Notes under the pieces: model-generated
The model's input: only the letters and a program-made list of their open reading frames with translations
Told to the model about the DNA's origin: nothing
The model's database searches: none
Assembly (NCBI GenBank): GCA_027592275.1
Contig: JAQCKF010000001.1
Location: 62,001-126,000, forward strand
DNA length: 64,000 nt
From: Pseudomonadota bacterium
GTDB taxonomy: Bacteria; Pseudomonadota; Gammaproteobacteria; Pseudomonadales; Pseudohongiellaceae
Reading direction: 5' to 3'
Translations under genes and position numbers: made by a program
Shown: piece after piece, positions 29,050 through 37,349 of the stretch
How the letters are laid out: each line of letters opens with the position of its first letter
How positions within the stretch are numbered: position 1 is the first letter of the stretch

Positions 29050-29553
29050 ATGGAAAAGCTTTCTCTTTTCATCGATGGGCTGTCGAATCGTCTAGGCCGA
29101 GTTTTTTCCTGGCTCACTCTGACTATGGTGATTGTTATGGCTGCCATCGTTGTGCTGCGCTACGTGTTTCAAATTAGCTCGATTGCGCTGCAAGAGTCGA
29201 TTATCTATATCAACGCGCTTATATTTACTTTCGGTGTCGCCTATACGCTTAAGGAGCAGGGTCATGTTCGGGTCGATATTTTTTATAGCCGACTTAACGA
29301 GAAAAAGCGTGCTTGGGTAGACCTATTCGGCGCACTACTTTTCCTAGTTCCTTCTACCTGTTTTATTATCTGGGTTAGTTGGGACTACGTAGCTGTTTCC
29401 TGGCGGATAGGGGAAGGGTCAGCAGAATCCAGCGGTCTTCCTTTCGTCTATTTACTGAAGGCAGTGATTCTCCTCTTACCTGCCTTACTATTGCTGCAGG
29501 GAATTTCAGAGGTAGCGAAATCAATTTCTGTGATCAAGCGGCGAGACTCCTAG
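29050..29553 (+). CDS. dctQ: TRAP transporter small permease DctQ
   Basis: The 167-residue protein has four membrane helices and the DctQ signatures VVLRYVFQISSIALQE and LKEQGHVRVDIFYSRLNEKK. It is the small membrane subunit of a tripartite, Na+-driven organic-acid importer. Its stop TAG shares a base with the GTG start of dctM (TAGTG), so translation is coupled. The binding protein is encoded nearby on the opposite strand. Confidence 0.93.
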   Translation: MEKLSLFIDGLSNRLGRVFSWLTLTMVIVMAAIVVLRYVFQISSIALQESIIYINALIFTFGVAYTLKEQGHVRVDIFYSRLNEKKRAWVDLFGALLFLVPSTCFIIWVSWDYVAVSWRIGEGSAESSGLPFVYLLKAVILLLPALLLLQGISEVAKSISVIKRRDS

Positions 29554-30926
29554 TGATCGAATTTATTCCCATTCTCTTTTTCTTGATCGTGTGTCTCGTG
29601 CTGATGGCAGGCTATCCGGTTGCTCTATCACTTACTGGCGTGTCGTTGGGATTCGCTGCGATAGGAACGTTGAGCGGTGTTTTCGATACAGCCTATATTT
29701 CACTAATTCCAAATCGCATCTACGGTTTATTGATTAACCAAAACTTGTTTGCTGTGCCGCTGTTTGTATTCATGGGAACGATGTTGGAGCGAAGCCGCAT
29801 CGCAGAAGACTTGCTCAAGAACATGGCTATCGTGTTAGGAAAATTTCCTGGTGGTCTCGGTATTTCAGTCATTATCGTTGGCATGTTACTGGCCGCGAGC
29901 ACCGGCATCGTCGGCGCAACGGTCGTCACTATGGGCATACTCTCTTTGCCAACAATGATGAAGGCCGGATATAAGCCCTCGCTGGCTTGCGGAACGCTTT
30001 GTGCGACGGGAACACTTGGTCAGATCATTCCGCCGTCTATCTGTTTGGTGCTGCTGGGAGAAGTTATCTCGAACGCGTACCAACAGTCTCAGTTAAATGC
30101 AGGCGTCTTCGCACCCGATTTTGTTTCGATAGGCGACCTGTTCGCTGGCGCGATAATTCCGGGCCTGCTGTTAGTCATTGCCTACGCGATCTATATGTTC
30201 GTTATCGCCATGGTGAAACCATCGCACGCCCCGCCGATGGTAATTGATGAGCTGGATGAGGGGACTAATGTCTTCACGGCGTTATTGAAGGGCTTGCTTC
30301 CTCCGGTACTGCTCATGGTGGCTGTGCTAGGCTCTATACTTCTGGGAATAGCGACGCCAACCGAAGCAGCCAGCGTTGGAGCGGTGGGCGCGATGATTCT
30401 GGCCCTAATAAAGAGAGCGTTAACTCTGACAGTGCTGCATTCGGTGAGCATAGAAACCATGCGAGTTACATCGATGGTATATCTGATTTTAGTCGGCGCG
30501 ACGATATTTTCGTCGGTATTTAGAGGCTTTGGTGGCGATGTACTGATTGAAGAGCTGCTTATGAACCTGCCCGGCGGTGTCGTTTCGGCGACTCTTGTCG
30601 TTATGCTGCTGATCTTCTTTTTAGGGTTTATTCTAGATTTTATAGAGATCACGTTCATGGTCGTGCCGCTTGTGGGGCCTATACTTCTGGCTATGGGCGT
30701 CGATCCGATTTGGTTGGGAGTGATGATCGCGGTGAATCTACAGACATCGTTTTTAACCCCGCCGTTTGGTTTTTCTCTTTTCTACTTACGTAGCGTGGCT
30801 CCAGCTGAAATCAAGACCAGTGAGATTTATAGAGGCGTTATACCTTTTGTAGTTATGCAGCTTGCACTGTTATTGTTGCTCGCGCTGCAACCGGCATTGG
30901 CAACTTGGCTACCTTCGGTACTTTGA
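29553..30926 (+). CDS. dctM: TRAP transporter large permease DctM
   Basis: From the GTG at 29553 overlapping the dctQ stop, the protein is 457 residues, starting MIEFIPILFFLIVCLVLMAG. It has about a dozen membrane helices and the family motifs AASTGIVGATVVTMGILSLP and CATGTLGQIIPPSICLVLLG. DctM is the transport core of the TRAP system. The frame extends upstream to 29379, but this would overlap dctQ by 175 bp and is not used. The size of the binding protein and the lipoprotein type suggest a carboxylate-type substrate. Confidence 0.94.
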   Translation: MIEFIPILFFLIVCLVLMAGYPVALSLTGVSLGFAAIGTLSGVFDTAYISLIPNRIYGLLINQNLFAVPLFVFMGTMLERSRIAEDLLKNMAIVLGKFPGGLGISVIIVGMLLAASTGIVGATVVTMGILSLPTMMKAGYKPSLACGTLCATGTLGQIIPPSICLVLLGEVISNAYQQSQLNAGVFAPDFVSIGDLFAGAIIPGLLLVIAYAIYMFVIAMVKPSHAPPMVIDELDEGTNVFTALLKGLLPPVLLMVAVLGSILLGIATPTEAASVGAVGAMILALIKRALTLTVLHSVSIETMRVTSMVYLILVGATIFSSVFRGFGGDVLIEELLMNLPGGVVSATLVVMLLIFFLGFILDFIEITFMVVPLVGPILLAMGVDPIWLGVMIAVNLQTSFLTPPFGFSLFYLRSVAPAEIKTSEIYRGVIPFVVMQLALLLLLALQPALATWLPSVL

Positions 30927-30983
30927 TAGATACTTTGATCGAGTCGGCCACACTCCTGTAATCACTTTACTAAGGAAATTATT

Positions 30984-31373
30984 ATGAGCAGCAACGAAGC
31001 CGGCCCCATAGGCGAGTTGGCATTACAAACTCTCGCCATGCCGAAGGACACGAATGCGAACGGCGATATCTTTGGTGGTTGGCTGGTGTCGCAGATGGAT
31101 TTGGCGGCAGGCATCGCGAGCAAGATGGCTACACGAGGTCGTTCGGTGACGGTCGCCATTCAGAACGTGCACTTCATCAGTCCGGTTAAAGTGGGCGCTA
31201 CTGTTAGCTGTTACACGAAGGTTGTTAAAACAGGTAAGACTTCTGTGCAGATTAATGTAGAGGTTTGGACTTCTAGCATTAGTATTATTGACAAGCCTAC
31301 TAAGATGGCGGACGGGTTGTTCGTGTTTGTTGCGATTGATGAGGAAGGTAAGCCAAGACCTATTCCAAGATAG
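30984..31373 (+). CDS. yciA: Acyl-CoA thioesterase YciA
   Basis: YciA is a hotdog-fold thioesterase with broad acyl-CoA range. The 129 residues have the family core MPKDTNANGDIFGGWLVSQM then DLAAGI (active-site Asp region), followed by NVHFISPVKVGATVSCYTKV and the C-terminal FVFVAIDEEGKPRPIP. It lies 57 bp after dctM and converges with dctP, so it separates the two parts of the TRAP system. Confidence 0.93.
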   Translation: MSSNEAGPIGELALQTLAMPKDTNANGDIFGGWLVSQMDLAAGIASKMATRGRSVTVAIQNVHFISPVKVGATVSCYTKVVKTGKTSVQINVEVWTSSISIIDKPTKMADGLFVFVAIDEEGKPRPIPR

Positions 31374-31400
31374 GCCTCAACCTTCTATGAGTATCTAAAT

Positions 31401-32534
31401 CTACTTGCTCGGTAGTTTGCGTGCTTCGACATAGGCGTCTTCGGCAATGCTGTGATAATTTTCTACGCCTGCTTGAAAACTCTTATACGAATCATAGATG
31501 CGGCGCGTGACCTCGTCAGTATCTGCGAGTTCGGCAACGACCTGGTTGGAAATATCTCGTAGCTCTACAAGTACGTCATCGGGAAGCTTTCTTAACTCCA
31601 CGCCATGCTCTTCTACCAGAACGCGTAGCGCTTCGTTATTTTTCGCAGTGAGTTCGTCCATCAAAAGTTGGTTCATCACTTCGGTGCCTGCCTTGAGAAT
31701 CTCTTGAAGATCTTCGGGGAGAGCCTCGAACGCGGACTTGTTGAAGATGGTTTCTAGAGTTGAGCCGGGCTCGTGCCAACCGGGGTAGTAATAGTAGTCG
31801 GCAACGGTATGGTATCCAGCCGCCATGTCATTATACGGACTTACGAATTCTGTCGCGTCGAGTGCGCCGGTCTGCATGGCTGTGAACACTTCGCTCACCT
31901 GCATGGTGACCGGAGTGCCTCCAGCGCGACGAAATACTTCGCCGCCGAGGCCAGGAATTCTCATCTTCAGCCCCTGCAAATCGGCTAGCGAGTTAATCTC
32001 TTTGTTGAACCAGCCAAACATCTGCGTGCCGGAGTTACCGCCGCGCATCGGAATAAGATTGAAGGGGGCGTAGATCTCTTGCCATAGTTCATTACCGCCG
32101 CCATAGCTAAGCCAGGCGTCCATTTCCGTGCCTGTTAAGCCGAAGGGGATAGTGGAAAAGAAAGGCGTGCTGGGAATCTTGCCTTGCCAATAATAGGCTC
32201 CTGTGTGGCCAATCTCGGCTACGCCTTGGGATACGGCATCGAATACTTCGAGACCACCGACTAGCTCATTCGCACCATATACGCGGATGCGCATGCGGCC
32301 ATTGCTCATCTTCTCGACGATATCGGCGAAGTGCTCGGGGGATGTTCCCAGTGCCGGTAGGTTCTTCGGCCAGGATGTAATCAACTTCCATTCATAGACC
32401 GTTTGTTCTTGTGCGCTGCTGGGTGCTCCAGAATCTGTTGACTGAGACCCTCCACCGCAGGCCGTTAAGATCAAAAGGAACGCGGCTGTGCCTAATGTTT
32501 TAACAGTCGAGCTAAATAAATTCCTAAGTAACAT
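31401..32534 (-). CDS. dctP: TRAP transporter substrate-binding protein DctP (lipoprotein)
   Basis: The 377-residue protein has a lipoprotein signal ending LILTACGGG, so it is anchored to a membrane. The mature part has YEWKLITSWPKNLPALGTSP and the GLKMRIPGLGGEVFRRAGGT motif that holds the carboxylate-binding arginine, then FVSPYNDMAAGYHTVADYYY. This resembles the mannitol/2-oxo-acid type DctP that dimerises. AGGGA lies 8 bp upstream of ATG. It converges on dctQM-yciA rather than preceding them, unlike most TRAP operons. Confidence 0.93.
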   Translation of the reverse strand: MLLRNLFSSTVKTLGTAAFLLILTACGGGSQSTDSGAPSSAQEQTVYEWKLITSWPKNLPALGTSPEHFADIVEKMSNGRMRIRVYGANELVGGLEVFDAVSQGVAEIGHTGAYYWQGKIPSTPFFSTIPFGLTGTEMDAWLSYGGGNELWQEIYAPFNLIPMRGGNSGTQMFGWFNKEINSLADLQGLKMRIPGLGGEVFRRAGGTPVTMQVSEVFTAMQTGALDATEFVSPYNDMAAGYHTVADYYYYPGWHEPGSTLETIFNKSAFEALPEDLQEILKAGTEVMNQLLMDELTAKNNEALRVLVEEHGVELRKLPDDVLVELRDISNQVVAELADTDEVTRRIYDSYKSFQAGVENYHSIAEDAYVEARKLPSK

Positions 32535-32569
32535 AATTATTTCCCTGCATATCTCACATCACTGGCGAG

Positions 32570-34777
32570 TCACGCCAACACTTCCAGTTTGGCATAGGAC
32601 AGCACCAACCACTTGCTCCCCACTGCATCGAAGTTTACCTGAACTCGAGCATTAGGGCCTTGTCCTTCATAGTTTAGGATAACACCTTCGCCGAATTTCC
32701 CGTGGACGACGCGCTGCCCCAATGACAAATCGGTTTCCGGCACCTCTATGTTGCCACTGAGTTTGCTACTGATTCTGCTGCCGATTCGTGTATTGCCGAA
32801 CGATGGTCTGCTGACGCTAGATTTCATTCGAATCTCATCAAGCAGTTCGTTCGGTATCTCATTGATGAAACGCGAGGGTCGACAGAGATTCACCTCACCA
32901 TGCATCCTTCTGGATTCTGCATGACTCATATATAACTTGGTTCTGGCGCGCGTTATTCCGACGTAGCATAGCCGTCTCTCTTCTTCGAGACCGGCAATGT
33001 TGTCCATAGACATCTTGTGAGGAAATAATCCTTCCTCCATTCCTGCAAGAAATACTAGATGAAATTCCAAACCCTTTGCGGAATGCAGCGTCATTAATTG
33101 TACAGCGTCTTCGGATTCATCGGCCTGCGTCTCTCCTGCATCTAGCGCTGCTTTATCGAGGAATGCAGATAGGAAGGCGTTAGATTTCAGGTCAAAGTCT
33201 TCATCGATATCTGGGTCGTCGAAATTGTTTGCGGCTGTTACTAGTTCTTCGAGGTTCTCAATTCGTGCGCGAGCCTTCTCGCCACCTTCCTTTTCATGAT
33301 GTTGAATCAGTCCGGTATGATTAACAATATGCTCCGCCTTTTCTGCTAATTCCAATTCACTACAGGCGAGGCTTAGCTCATCGATTAGTTCCAGAAAGCC
33401 TAGCACGGCATTGGAAGCCCTAGCTGTCATGAGGGATTCGTTCACACATTTGGCACAGGCCTGCCAGAGGGAGCAGTTTTCTTCTCTCGCTACGCTTCTA
33501 ACCTGTTCGATTGTTCGGCCGCCAATGCCTCTCGTTGGAACATTGATCACTCGCTCTACGGCGGTATCGTCGTCTCTGTTTATTACGAGGCGCAGATAGG
33601 CCAGTGCGTTTTTAATTTCGAGGCGTTCATAGAAACGGTGGCCGCCGTAGATACGATAGGGCATGCCCATGCGTAGGAGGGCGTCTTCCAGTTCGCGTGA
33701 CTGTGCGTTGGAGCGATAGAGGATAGCGGCGTCGGAGCGGCGGTGGCCGTTGTTAAACCAGTCTTGCACACGATCTACGATGAAGCGCGCTTCATCCTGT
33801 TCGTTGAAAGCTTCGTACAAGCTGATCTGCTCGCCATCTCCATCCTCAGTCCAGAGGTTCTTGCCAAGGCGGCTTTGGTTGTTTGAGATCAGCTTATTGG
33901 CCGCCTTGAGAATCGTGGAGGTAGAGCGGTAGTTCTGTTCCAGGCGAACGGTTTCGGCTTCGCTGAAATCTACATTGAACTGTTGAATATTCTCGATCTT
34001 AGCGCCGCGCCAGCCGTAGATAGATTGATCATCATCTCCAACTACCATCAGTTGGTTCTGTGTTCCGGCTAGTACCCGCAGCCAGGCATATTGAATAGAA
34101 TTGGTGTCTTGAAACTCATCGACCAGAACATGTTTAAAGCGTCGCTGGTAGTGTTCCAGTATCTGGGGGTTCTTTAGCCATAGCTCGTGGGATCTGAGCA
34201 AGATCTCTCCGAAATCGATCATGCCACCGCGATCGCATGCCTCCTCGTAGGCCTTGTAGACCTGGAGCATGGTCTTCGTATAGTCATCCTCAAAATGGTC
34301 GATGTGGTCAGAGCGCAGCCCCTCATCCTTCTGTGAATTGATATACCACTGGCACTGTTTTGCAGGCCATTTGTCTTCATCTATCTTCAATGAGCGGTTG
34401 ATACGCTTGACCAAACGCAGCTGATCGTCGCCATCGAGGATCTGGAAGTCTTGGACTAGGCCAGCCTCTTTCCAATGGGTGCGTAGCAGTCGATGGGCAA
34501 GGCCGTGAAAGGTACCAACCCACATGCCAGCGAAGGAATTCGCCATCAGCGACTCTATACGGCCACGCATTTCTCGAGCGGATTTATTGGTAAAGGTCAC
34601 GGCGAGAATAGAATAGGGGGATGCCTGCTCGGCTTCCAGCAGCCAGGCGATCCTGTGCACAAGCACGCGTGTCTTGCCGCTACCGGCACCGGCTAATACC
34701 AGCAGGTGCTGCGATGGGTTCGCTACTGCGTTTCTTTGCTCATCGTTGAGTGAATCTAATATGTGTGAGACATCCAT
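32570..34777 (-). CDS. uvrD: DNA helicase II UvrD
   Basis: UvrD is the 3'-5' SF1 helicase of nucleotide excision and mismatch repair. The 735 residues align along their length with E. coli UvrD (720). The start is MDVSHILDSLNDEQRNAVAN, with Walker A AGAGSGKT at about 30-37, VGTFHGLAHRLLR, DEFQDTN (Walker B), GDDDQSIYGWRGA, QLMTLHSAKGLEFHLVFLAG, and a C-terminal tail SLGQRVVHGKFGEGVI that contacts RNA polymerase and repair partners. It lies 35 bp upstream of dctP on the same strand. Confidence 0.97.
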   Translation of the reverse strand: MDVSHILDSLNDEQRNAVANPSQHLLVLAGAGSGKTRVLVHRIAWLLEAEQASPYSILAVTFTNKSAREMRGRIESLMANSFAGMWVGTFHGLAHRLLRTHWKEAGLVQDFQILDGDDQLRLVKRINRSLKIDEDKWPAKQCQWYINSQKDEGLRSDHIDHFEDDYTKTMLQVYKAYEEACDRGGMIDFGEILLRSHELWLKNPQILEHYQRRFKHVLVDEFQDTNSIQYAWLRVLAGTQNQLMVVGDDDQSIYGWRGAKIENIQQFNVDFSEAETVRLEQNYRSTSTILKAANKLISNNQSRLGKNLWTEDGDGEQISLYEAFNEQDEARFIVDRVQDWFNNGHRRSDAAILYRSNAQSRELEDALLRMGMPYRIYGGHRFYERLEIKNALAYLRLVINRDDDTAVERVINVPTRGIGGRTIEQVRSVAREENCSLWQACAKCVNESLMTARASNAVLGFLELIDELSLACSELELAEKAEHIVNHTGLIQHHEKEGGEKARARIENLEELVTAANNFDDPDIDEDFDLKSNAFLSAFLDKAALDAGETQADESEDAVQLMTLHSAKGLEFHLVFLAGMEEGLFPHKMSMDNIAGLEEERRLCYVGITRARTKLYMSHAESRRMHGEVNLCRPSRFINEIPNELLDEIRMKSSVSRPSFGNTRIGSRISSKLSGNIEVPETDLSLGQRVVHGKFGEGVILNYEGQGPNARVQVNFDAVGSKWLVLSYAKLEVLA

Positions 34778-34845
34778 GGCGCGTTATTCTATCAAAATGT
34801 CGCCGAGATTCTCCGCTTTATCTAAGTATTATCACTATCTAGGCA

Positions 34846-34917
34846 AGTCGTAGCTCTCTTAGAGAAAAGTCGTAGCTCTCTTAGAGAAAAGTCGTAGCTC
34901 TCTTAGAGAAAAGTCGT
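34846..34917. repeat. Tandem 22-bp palindromic repeat (three copies plus part of a fourth)
   Basis: The unit AGTCGTAGCTCTCTTAGAGAAA occurs at 34846-34867, 34868-34889 and 34890-34911, all identical, and a fourth begins (AGTCGT, 34912-34917). Each unit holds the inverted repeat TCTCT-T-AGAGA. It lies in the divergent uvrD-gcdH gap. The period of about two helical turns would put bound proteins on one face of the helix. Confidence 0.95.
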
Positions 34918-35061
34918 GAAGTTTGATAGACTACTGCGCTTGCTTCCGGCTCAGAGAGGCCCCGACCTTTGTGGTCTTTGTCTTAATTGAACAACGCCGA
35001 GCACACATGAATTTACGAGCTAGCCTGCAGTAGGGTAGCTAGAGCTAACTAGGAGAAAACT

Positions 35062-36249
35062 ATGTCTGTCAGATCGGACAACGTGCCATTCAATTGGGCA
35101 GATCCATTTGGGATGGAAGGACAATTATCGGAGGAAGAGCGCCTGGTTCGAGATACGGCGAAGCAATACTCACAGGAGAAGTTGCTGCCCCGCGTTCGCG
35201 AAGCCTATCAAAAAGAGCAAACCGATCCGGAGATATTTCGTGAAATGGGTGCGCTAGGCCTGCTTGGTTCCACCATCGAAGGCTACGGCTGCGCTGGTGT
35301 GAACTATGTCTGTTATGGACTAATGGCGCGCGAGATTGAGGCAGTGGATTCTGGCTATCGATCAATGATGAGCGTGCAATCTAGCCTGGTTATGCACCCA
35401 ATCAATACATTCGGCACCGAAGAGCAAAAGCAGAAGTACTTGCCGAAGCTGGCAACCGGTGAATATATCGGTTGTTTTGGGCTCACCGAGCCTGATCACG
35501 GCTCCGACCCGGGCGGCATGATAACCAGAGCGAAGTCCGTTGCGGGCGGGTACTCCCTGACTGGCGCGAAGAACTGGATCAGTAACTCGCCGATCGCCGA
35601 TGTCTTTATTGTTTGGGCGAAAGACGATACCGGCACCATCTGCGGGTTCATTCTCGACAAAGGCATGAAGGGACTAACTGCTCCTAAGATTGAAGGAAAA
35701 CTGGCACTGCGCGCATCGATCACTGGTGAGATCGTGATGGATGAGGTTTTCGTACCTCAAGAGAACAAGCTGCCTCATGCGAAAGGCCTAGCCGGTCCGT
35801 TTAGCTGTCTGAATTCTGCCCGGCTCGGGATTGCCTGGGGAGCACTAGGTGCTGCAGAGACGTGCTGGCATACGGCGCTGCAATACACGATGGATAGGAA
35901 ACAATTCGGTCGGCCGCTTGCGGCGAATCAGCTGATTCAGAAGAAGCTGGCTATCATGCAAACCGATATCTCTTTAGGCCTTCAGGGTTGCTTGCAAGCC
36001 TGCCGTCTTCAAGATGAGGGCAAGTTGGCGCCACCACTTATTTCTCTGCTAAAGCGCAACTCTTGCCTGAAGGCATTGGATGCAGCTCGCGAGGCAAGGG
36101 ATATGTTGGGAGGTAATGGCATCTCGGACGAATTTCCGATTATGCGTCACTGTCAGAATCTGGAAGTAGTGAATACCTATGAAGGAACCCAGGATATTCA
36201 CGCACTAATTCTAGGTAGATCACAGACTGGTATACAAGCGTTCGTTTAA
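35062..36249 (+). CDS. gcdH: Glutaryl-CoA dehydrogenase
   Basis: GcdH is the FAD enzyme that converts glutaryl-CoA to crotonyl-CoA in lysine and tryptophan breakdown. The 395 residues show the acyl-CoA dehydrogenase fold with [17 protein letters not shown] and [17 protein letters not shown] for FAD binding, [19 protein letters not shown], and a C-terminal [20 protein letters not shown] that carries the catalytic Glu. These motifs fit GcdH better than short-chain dehydrogenases. The start ATG follows AGGAG with a 7-bp gap. It stands alone, without the often linked LysR or CoA-transferase gene. Confidence 0.9.
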   Translation: MSVRSDNVPFNWADPFGMEGQLSEEERLVRDTAKQYSQEKLLPRVREAYQKEQTDPEIFREMGALGLLGSTIEGYGCAGVNYVCYGLMAREIEAVDSGYRSMMSVQSSLVMHPINTFGTEEQKQKYLPKLATGEYIGCFGLTEPDHGSDPGGMITRAKSVAGGYSLTGAKNWISNSPIADVFIVWAKDDTGTICGFILDKGMKGLTAPKIEGKLALRASITGEIVMDEVFVPQENKLPHAKGLAGPFSCLNSARLGIAWGALGAAETCWHTALQYTMDRKQFGRPLAANQLIQKKLAIMQTDISLGLQGCLQACRLQDEGKLAPPLISLLKRNSCLKALDAAREARDMLGGNGISDEFPIMRHCQNLEVVNTYEGTQDIHALILGRSQTGIQAFV

Positions 36250-36267
36250 TTACTAGTTTGATGCGAT

Positions 36268-36301
36268 GGGCTGACTTCAATCTAGAAAATGAAGTTGGCC
36301 C
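36268..36301. terminator. Hairpin between convergent gcdH and ubiA
   Basis: GGGCTGACTTCA (36268-36279) pairs with TGAAGTTGGCCC (36290-36301) over 12 bp with two G-T pairs and a 10-nt loop. No long T run follows, so it is a weaker terminator candidate serving both convergent genes. Confidence 0.5.
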
Positions 36302-36312
36302 AGTATATAAAG

Positions 36313-37227
36313 CTAAATGAAACTCAGCAGCACGCCGATAAAAATCACCGCACCCACCCAATTATTGTTCAGAAACGAATCGAAGCAGGGCCCCGGTAAT
36401 CGATCTTTGATGAGATATTGCTGATAGGCAAGGAACCCGCTCGCTATGACCAGAGAGAGATAGTAGAACGTCCCAAGCTCGAACTGCCTGCCAGCGAGAA
36501 TCATCGCTAGAATAAACATGACCTGCAGACTACCGATGATGATCTTGTCGGCATCACCAAATAGTATTGCGGTAGACTTGACTCCTATTTCTATATCGAA
36601 CTCTCTATCTACCATCGCATACTGTGTATCGTAGGCTACAGTCCACAAACAGTTTGCTACGAATAAGAGATAGGCAGACTGTGGAACATCTCCGGTTGCT
36701 GCCGAGAAAGCCATTAATATTCCCCAAGAGAAGGCGATCCCCAACACTAGCTGAGGTAAGTGCGTGAATCGTTTCATGAACGGGTATACCGCGACAAGTG
36801 CAACGGCGGCAAAGGAGAGAGTGATGGTTCTCTCATTTGTCATTAGCACTAAAGCGAAACTAATTAGAGATAGCACTGCGAAACAAAGGAAAGCATCCTT
36901 TCTTGTAAGCGATCCTACAGCTAGCGGCCGCCGCTGCGTCCTTGTTACCTTTCCATCGATTTTATGGTCGGCAAAATCATTTACACAGCAGCCAGCCGAG
37001 CGCATTAGCGCCGTGCCTATGACAAAGATAAACAGCAGCGAAAACCGAGGGAAGCCCTCTTCGGCTATCCATAGCGCAGAGATCGTTGGCCAAAGCAGCA
37101 GATAAATACCGATAGGCTTATTGGCGCGAGTTAATTCCGCGAATGCAGGCAGTTTGATATAGAGCTCGGGAAATCGAGACCGAAACTGTGAAACTATTCT
37201 GCCGCGAATTATGGTTACAAATTCCAT
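36313..37227 (-). CDS. ubiA: 4-hydroxybenzoate octaprenyltransferase UbiA
   Basis: UbiA attaches the polyprenyl tail to 4-hydroxybenzoate in ubiquinone synthesis. The 304-residue membrane protein has about eight or nine helices and both aspartate-rich motifs: NDFADHKIDGKVTRTQRRPL near residue 83 and DTQYAMVDREFDIEIGVKST near 205. The N-terminus LTRANKPIGIYLLLWPTISA is the family signature. ubiC is not adjacent. recG lies upstream on the same strand. Confidence 0.96.
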   Translation of the reverse strand: MEFVTIIRGRIVSQFRSRFPELYIKLPAFAELTRANKPIGIYLLLWPTISALWIAEEGFPRFSLLFIFVIGTALMRSAGCCVNDFADHKIDGKVTRTQRRPLAVGSLTRKDAFLCFAVLSLISFALVLMTNERTITLSFAAVALVAVYPFMKRFTHLPQLVLGIAFSWGILMAFSAATGDVPQSAYLLFVANCLWTVAYDTQYAMVDREFDIEIGVKSTAILFGDADKIIIGSLQVMFILAMILAGRQFELGTFYYLSLVIASGFLAYQQYLIKDRLPGPCFDSFLNNNWVGAVIFIGVLLSFI

Positions 37228-37349
37228 GAGGAGTTAATACTTGGCTACAGCTATTGAGCCGCTAGCATAAAAGACTTTAGGGTGAGAGTAAAAATTAGTT
37301 TAGGGGAGGGTGGTAAACGATCCTATAGAGCAGAGTAGCAATCGACTGA

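Noticed and set aside
29379-29552. Upstream extension of dctM
   Set aside because: It would overlap dctQ by 175 bp and its residues do not look like a DctM start. The GTG overlapping the dctQ stop gives the family-typical N-terminus.
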